Origin: Lepidodermella squamata
Lineage: Eukaryota > Gastrotricha
Assembly (NCBI GenBank): GCA_047495785.1
Contig: JBLDXI010000032.1
Coordinates: 1,736,001 to 1,800,000, forward strand
DNA length: 64,000 nt
Direction of reading: 5' to 3'
The notes under the pieces are model-generated. The model was not told the DNA's origin, searched no databases, and saw only the letters and a program-made list of their open reading frames with translations. Both the position numbers and the translations under genes were made by a program. How positions within the stretch are numbered: position 1 is the stretch's first letter; each line of letters begins with the position of its first letter. Of this stretch, positions 60,831 through 64,000 are shown piece after piece.

Positions 60831-61109
60831 TCGCATTGAATAGCATATAATCAGATAATGAACTGCTGCCACACGAATTATGAAAACAATCCAAGTCGCT
60901 TTGTAATGCCATAACCCTTAATATCTTTATGATCTGATAATTTTACTAATTTTTACATCGCCCTGGTCGATGCGAGTTTTAGATCTTTGGTAGGCGAATT
61001 CCATGAACATGAAGCTGAAAGCGCATCAAATTCCTGTTGCATCGGTTACCTGTGAAAGAAATTGATGTTTTATTCTTTAATCTAGAGTTTGACTTATTTG
61101 AATCGAAAA

Positions 61110-62516
61110 ATGGCGTCAGGAAAAACAAATGCTTTGGAGGAATTCTTCAGACAGGCATTCGAGGACAAGCTGACAGTGTAAGTCGATATTATCTGTAATT
61201 GAACTTTAAAAGCATCATCTTAACAGGAAAATGCCGGAACGCGAAACCGATCATCTAACAGCCGCCTCAAAGGTCCTGGAAAAGAGAAGGGAGATGAACG
61301 AAGTTGAAATAGCTCTGAATGCGCAAAAAGAGGTAGGTTCATAACTATCAAACTTTTTGTTTATTACTATTTAATATTTCCCATAGGAATTCCAAATGAA
61401 AGTCGAGAGTTTGCAGCAGCGAAAGGATGACCTTGAAAGGAAAGAATTGCAGTTGAAAGAGTCGTTAGTCAAGTTCGACAAATTCCTCAAGGTTAATATC
61501 AGTTCTGTATTGTTACAATGTTGCAATTTTTGTTTTATTTGATACTATAGGAAAACGATGTCAAGCGCGCCCGAGCTATCAAAAAAGCTAATGAAGAGAA
61601 GGAACTATCTGTTCAAAAGGAGAAAGACATAAAGAGGTTTGAAAGGATATAAAGAAGTCCGCGTCTTGTATCATTTGCAATTACTGCCGATAGGTTGACT
61701 GATGACATTCAAACGCACCTTGAACTTCGGGAGCGCTTGTACAAACGCATCGATCGAGACCGTGTTTATCAAAATTTTCTTGATTCACTCGTCAATTCGG
61801 GCGACGACTTTGGAGATGTCACCGATGTTATCAAACGCTGGAATACCCTCACATCTGCAAGTGGAGAGCTTGTTTTCTCAGCCTCAACTTGTCAGAAGCA
61901 ACTTGACGAGCTTAAAAGAGACTTTAAACACTATGTTCACGTAATTACCTTGTTGACCTTCATATTTCGATTTCTATCTTTTGCGCCAATTTTAGGAAAA
62001 GAACAATCAAATTGTCGGTTATAACAACACCCTTGCAGGATTGCAGAGTAGACTAGACGCTGCCGTTGCCGATACGATGAACCTTGAGTCGCAATGGAAT
62101 CACATTAAAAACACGGCTGCCAAGAAAACACTGATGCTTGGGAAGATCAAGGTTGCGATCAACAACCTGTACGCTCTCGTTCAGCGCAACATCAATCTAC
62201 CAACAACACTTCCGGGCGTTGATGAAGACGACGACAATGGCGACACTGGCGAAGGTGCTCCTGGCTTTGCTCAAACGCAAGACGAACAGCTTGACAGGGT
62301 TGGTTATTGAATTTATCGTGATTACTCATGCATGTTATTATCTTGATCGCTAATTAGGTGCGCCAATACCTCGTCAATTTGAATGAAATTGTCGGCGAAG
62401 TGAAACGAGTACAATCCCATGCTGTAACGACCGCACCTGTGTCAGAGGAATCGGGTCGCCAAACCAAAACGCCTAACCGCCGAGGTAACAAGAAGAGGGA
62501 CCAGTCCTTCATGTAA
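61110..62516 (+). CDS. CCDC42: coiled-coil axonemal protein CCDC42/CFAP73 family
   Basis: DUF4200 coiled-coil protein of the CCDC42/CFAP73 (MIA complex) group, found in motile cilia and sperm flagella. Seven exons (61110-61177, 61227-61332, 61387-61491, 61551-61636, 61694-61940, 61996-62298, 62358-62516) join in frame to 357 aa. The family pattern is clear: an EFQMKVESLQQRKDDLERKE coiled coil, ESLVKFDKFLKENDVKRARA, LRERLYKRIDRDRVYQNFLD and a WNTLTSASGEL segment. The C-terminus is acidic and then basic (DEDDDNGDTGEG, KKRDQ). CCDC42 and CFAP73 are hard to tell apart by eye. AATAAA lies near 62605. Confidence 0.9.
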
Positions 62517-63626
62517 AAACTGAAATGATATTTTCAATATGAAATCATAAATTTTATGCGAGCACGCTGTGTTATTAGTCTCTTGCTCGTAATTTTTGTT
62601 GTATGAATAAAGCGTTTTTTGCATACATAATGAATTTTGACTCAGGCGTAGCAAGTTAAACAAAAATTGTAGCGAGCCAGTTGTATTGCGAAACCAGAAA
62701 AAATAGGCTATAGCTGGTTACTGAGAGCTCATCGTAATACTTCAAATATAACTGATGCGCTAAGCTTCCCGCTGTTTTTTTCTAGAAAGAGAGGCATCTG
62801 CGGGCAATATAAATAATCCATCGCGCGCCTTATTTTTCAGCAACGAATATAACGAGCTCGGATTCCCGTTTGGATGAATAGACCGCAAACGCACGTCGCC
62901 GTTTTAAATATAATTATGCTTATTATCCATCGGCCTTGTGCTCCCTTGTATTTTTTTACCCTGTAATATAAATGAATAGTTGCAATATGCTTGCTTGCTA
63001 AGGTGGATTTCGGATATAAAAGAATTGACCGTTTTTGACGTATCTTCTATTTATTATACTAACATTTCCAAACAATGTAAGTGGTTAGTTTGACAGAAGA
63101 TTTTGCCAATTTCTATCATAATAATTCACCTGGATAATAAGCGACTGCACACAGATTCCATGTGACTACATCAGAATTGTTGGCGGTGATCAAAATGATG
63201 ATGGCAAAGTTTATGTGAACACATCACTTGGATACGTTTGCATATGAATAGATATAAACATAATCGAAACACAGCAATCACGTGTGTATTATAGGGTTTG
63301 AATTACATTAATTCGAAGACTTGCTTAAAGCGTAATTTATAATAATAATAATACAGAACAACCTCACATATCGAAACGGGCACAGGCAAAAAATCAAAGT
63401 CGCGTTTACGTATGATCACACACAGTTAAACCTTGCATGATAATACGCGATGACGTGCTACGATTTATCCAGGAGGACGAAAAAGCGGACTACATGAAGA
63501 GAGGAAATTAAAATTTCGGCCTATTTTAGTCATTCACCTACAACTGATACAACATTTTGCGTGTTTTGATAATTTCTTTTGTGACGCTAGTTAAAATTTC
63601 ACCGTGCGTCGTCGTTTTACGAGGCT
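62517..63626. other. intergenic region between CCDC42 and VDAC
   Basis: AT-rich, 1.1 kb, probably the two 3' UTRs. A CTAAGGTGGA word lies near 62,999. No gene or repeat is recognised. Confidence 0.4.
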
Positions 63627-64000
63627 TTACGCGGACGAGGCGTCGAGGTCGAGGCCGAAGCCCAGCTTGTGGCCACCGTGCGAGAAGTTGCGCACATCGA
63701 CAAGGCCAGACAGGGTAAGCTTGATGCCCGGGCGCAGAGCCTGAACGTAGGCGATGCCTAGGTGGCTGTCGCTGGTCAGCTTCGTCTTGAGATGGGCGTC
63801 CTTGTCCAGCTGGTACTTGGCACCGAAGCTGAAGCGGGTACGGCCAGACGGGTTCAACCAGGCCAGGGTGGCTGCGCCTTCGAGGCGGTCGCTGATCTTG
63901 TGGTAGACCGAGCCTCCGTACTCCTGGCAGTCGTTGACGTAGGTATGGAGGGTGAAGTCCGAAGCGCAGTAGCCGAGGCTGAAGGCGTTGCGGGTCATCT
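63627..64000 (-). CDS. VDAC: voltage-dependent anion channel (VDAC/porin), 3' part
   Basis: C-terminal part of the outer-mitochondrial-membrane beta-barrel porin that passes ATP, ADP and metabolites. The visible 124 codons cover the last strands: MTRNAFSLGYCASDFTLHT, VNDCQEYGGSVYHKI, TRFSFGAKYQLD, HLGIAYVQALRPGIKLTLSG and HKLGFGLDLD at the C-terminus. The typical VDAC closing segment GHKxGxGLxL is present. The gene runs off the window, so the start is missing. Codon third positions are strongly C/G, unlike most neighbours, as expected for a highly expressed gene. Confidence 0.95.
   Translation of the reverse strand, partial: MTRNAFSLGYCASDFTLHTYVNDCQEYGGSVYHKISDRLEGAATLAWLNPSGRTRFSFGAKYQLDKDAHLKTKLTSDSHLGIAYVQALRPGIKLTLSGLVDVRNFSHGGHKLGFGLDLDASSA

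Overview
The window is nuclear DNA of a small-genome bilaterian animal. Genes are interrupted by GT-AG introns, most about 48-75 bp long with T-rich acceptors. Products are animal housekeeping proteins: Miro, COA3, SDHAF2, AFG2A, eIF2B delta, TRMT10, a TMC-type channel, a PP2C phosphatase, VDAC and two CYP2-clan P450s. A CCDC42-type axonemal protein argues against a nematode, since nematodes lack motile cilia. Compact introns and tightly packed same-strand genes would fit a tardigrade, rotifer, appendicularian or a compact annelid. I cannot choose between them from sequence alone.

Layout. (1) 0.26-7.1 kb: three M13 (neprilysin-like) peptidase paralogues sharing a phase-1 intron; only the third keeps HExxH, the other two look like pseudoenzymes. 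(2) 7,173-17,270: a complete 10,098-bp DNA transposon of Mutator/MULE type, with 771-bp terminal inverted repeats and a perfect 9-bp target duplication (AATAAAATC). It lies in the 3' UTR of the third M13 gene. Its minus-strand gene can be joined in one frame across about nine exons (about 1,917 aa): a zinc-finger-like DNA-binding region, a DDE-type transposase core, a TNxxxE-type motif, a Thr/Ser/Pro minisatellite, a USP-like cysteine peptidase and a Lys/Pro repeat. (3) 17.3-21.4 kb: a long non-coding, CpG-rich stretch. (4) 21.4-25.8 kb: a roughly 12-TM membrane protein of uncertain family, whose first coding intron holds an inverted-repeat element. (5) 26.1-41.6 kb, all minus strand: a mucin-like C-type-lectin membrane protein, Miro, the overlapping COA3/SDHAF2 pair, and the closely spaced AFG2A and eIF2B delta genes. 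(6) 43.2-51.3 kb, plus strand: hydroxypyruvate isomerase and two tandem P450 genes with related TATA promoters, separated by small foldback elements. (7) 52.0-60.1 kb, minus strand: an unknown disordered protein, TRMT10, a TMC-like channel and a PPM1F/FEM-2-like phosphatase. (8) 60.6-62.5 kb, plus strand: a small unknown ORF and CCDC42. (9) 63.6 kb to the end: the last exon of VDAC, cut by the window edge.

Several genes share a mitochondrial theme (Miro, COA3, SDHAF2, VDAC; AFG2A is also linked to mitochondrial function in the literature). The tight same-strand spacing of COA3/SDHAF2 and AFG2A/eIF2B delta, with splice-acceptor-like sites just upstream of downstream start codons, suggests polycistronic transcription resolved by trans-splicing. 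That is inference. Exon joins below were made by hand from GT/AG signals and reading phase and have not been tested against transcripts.
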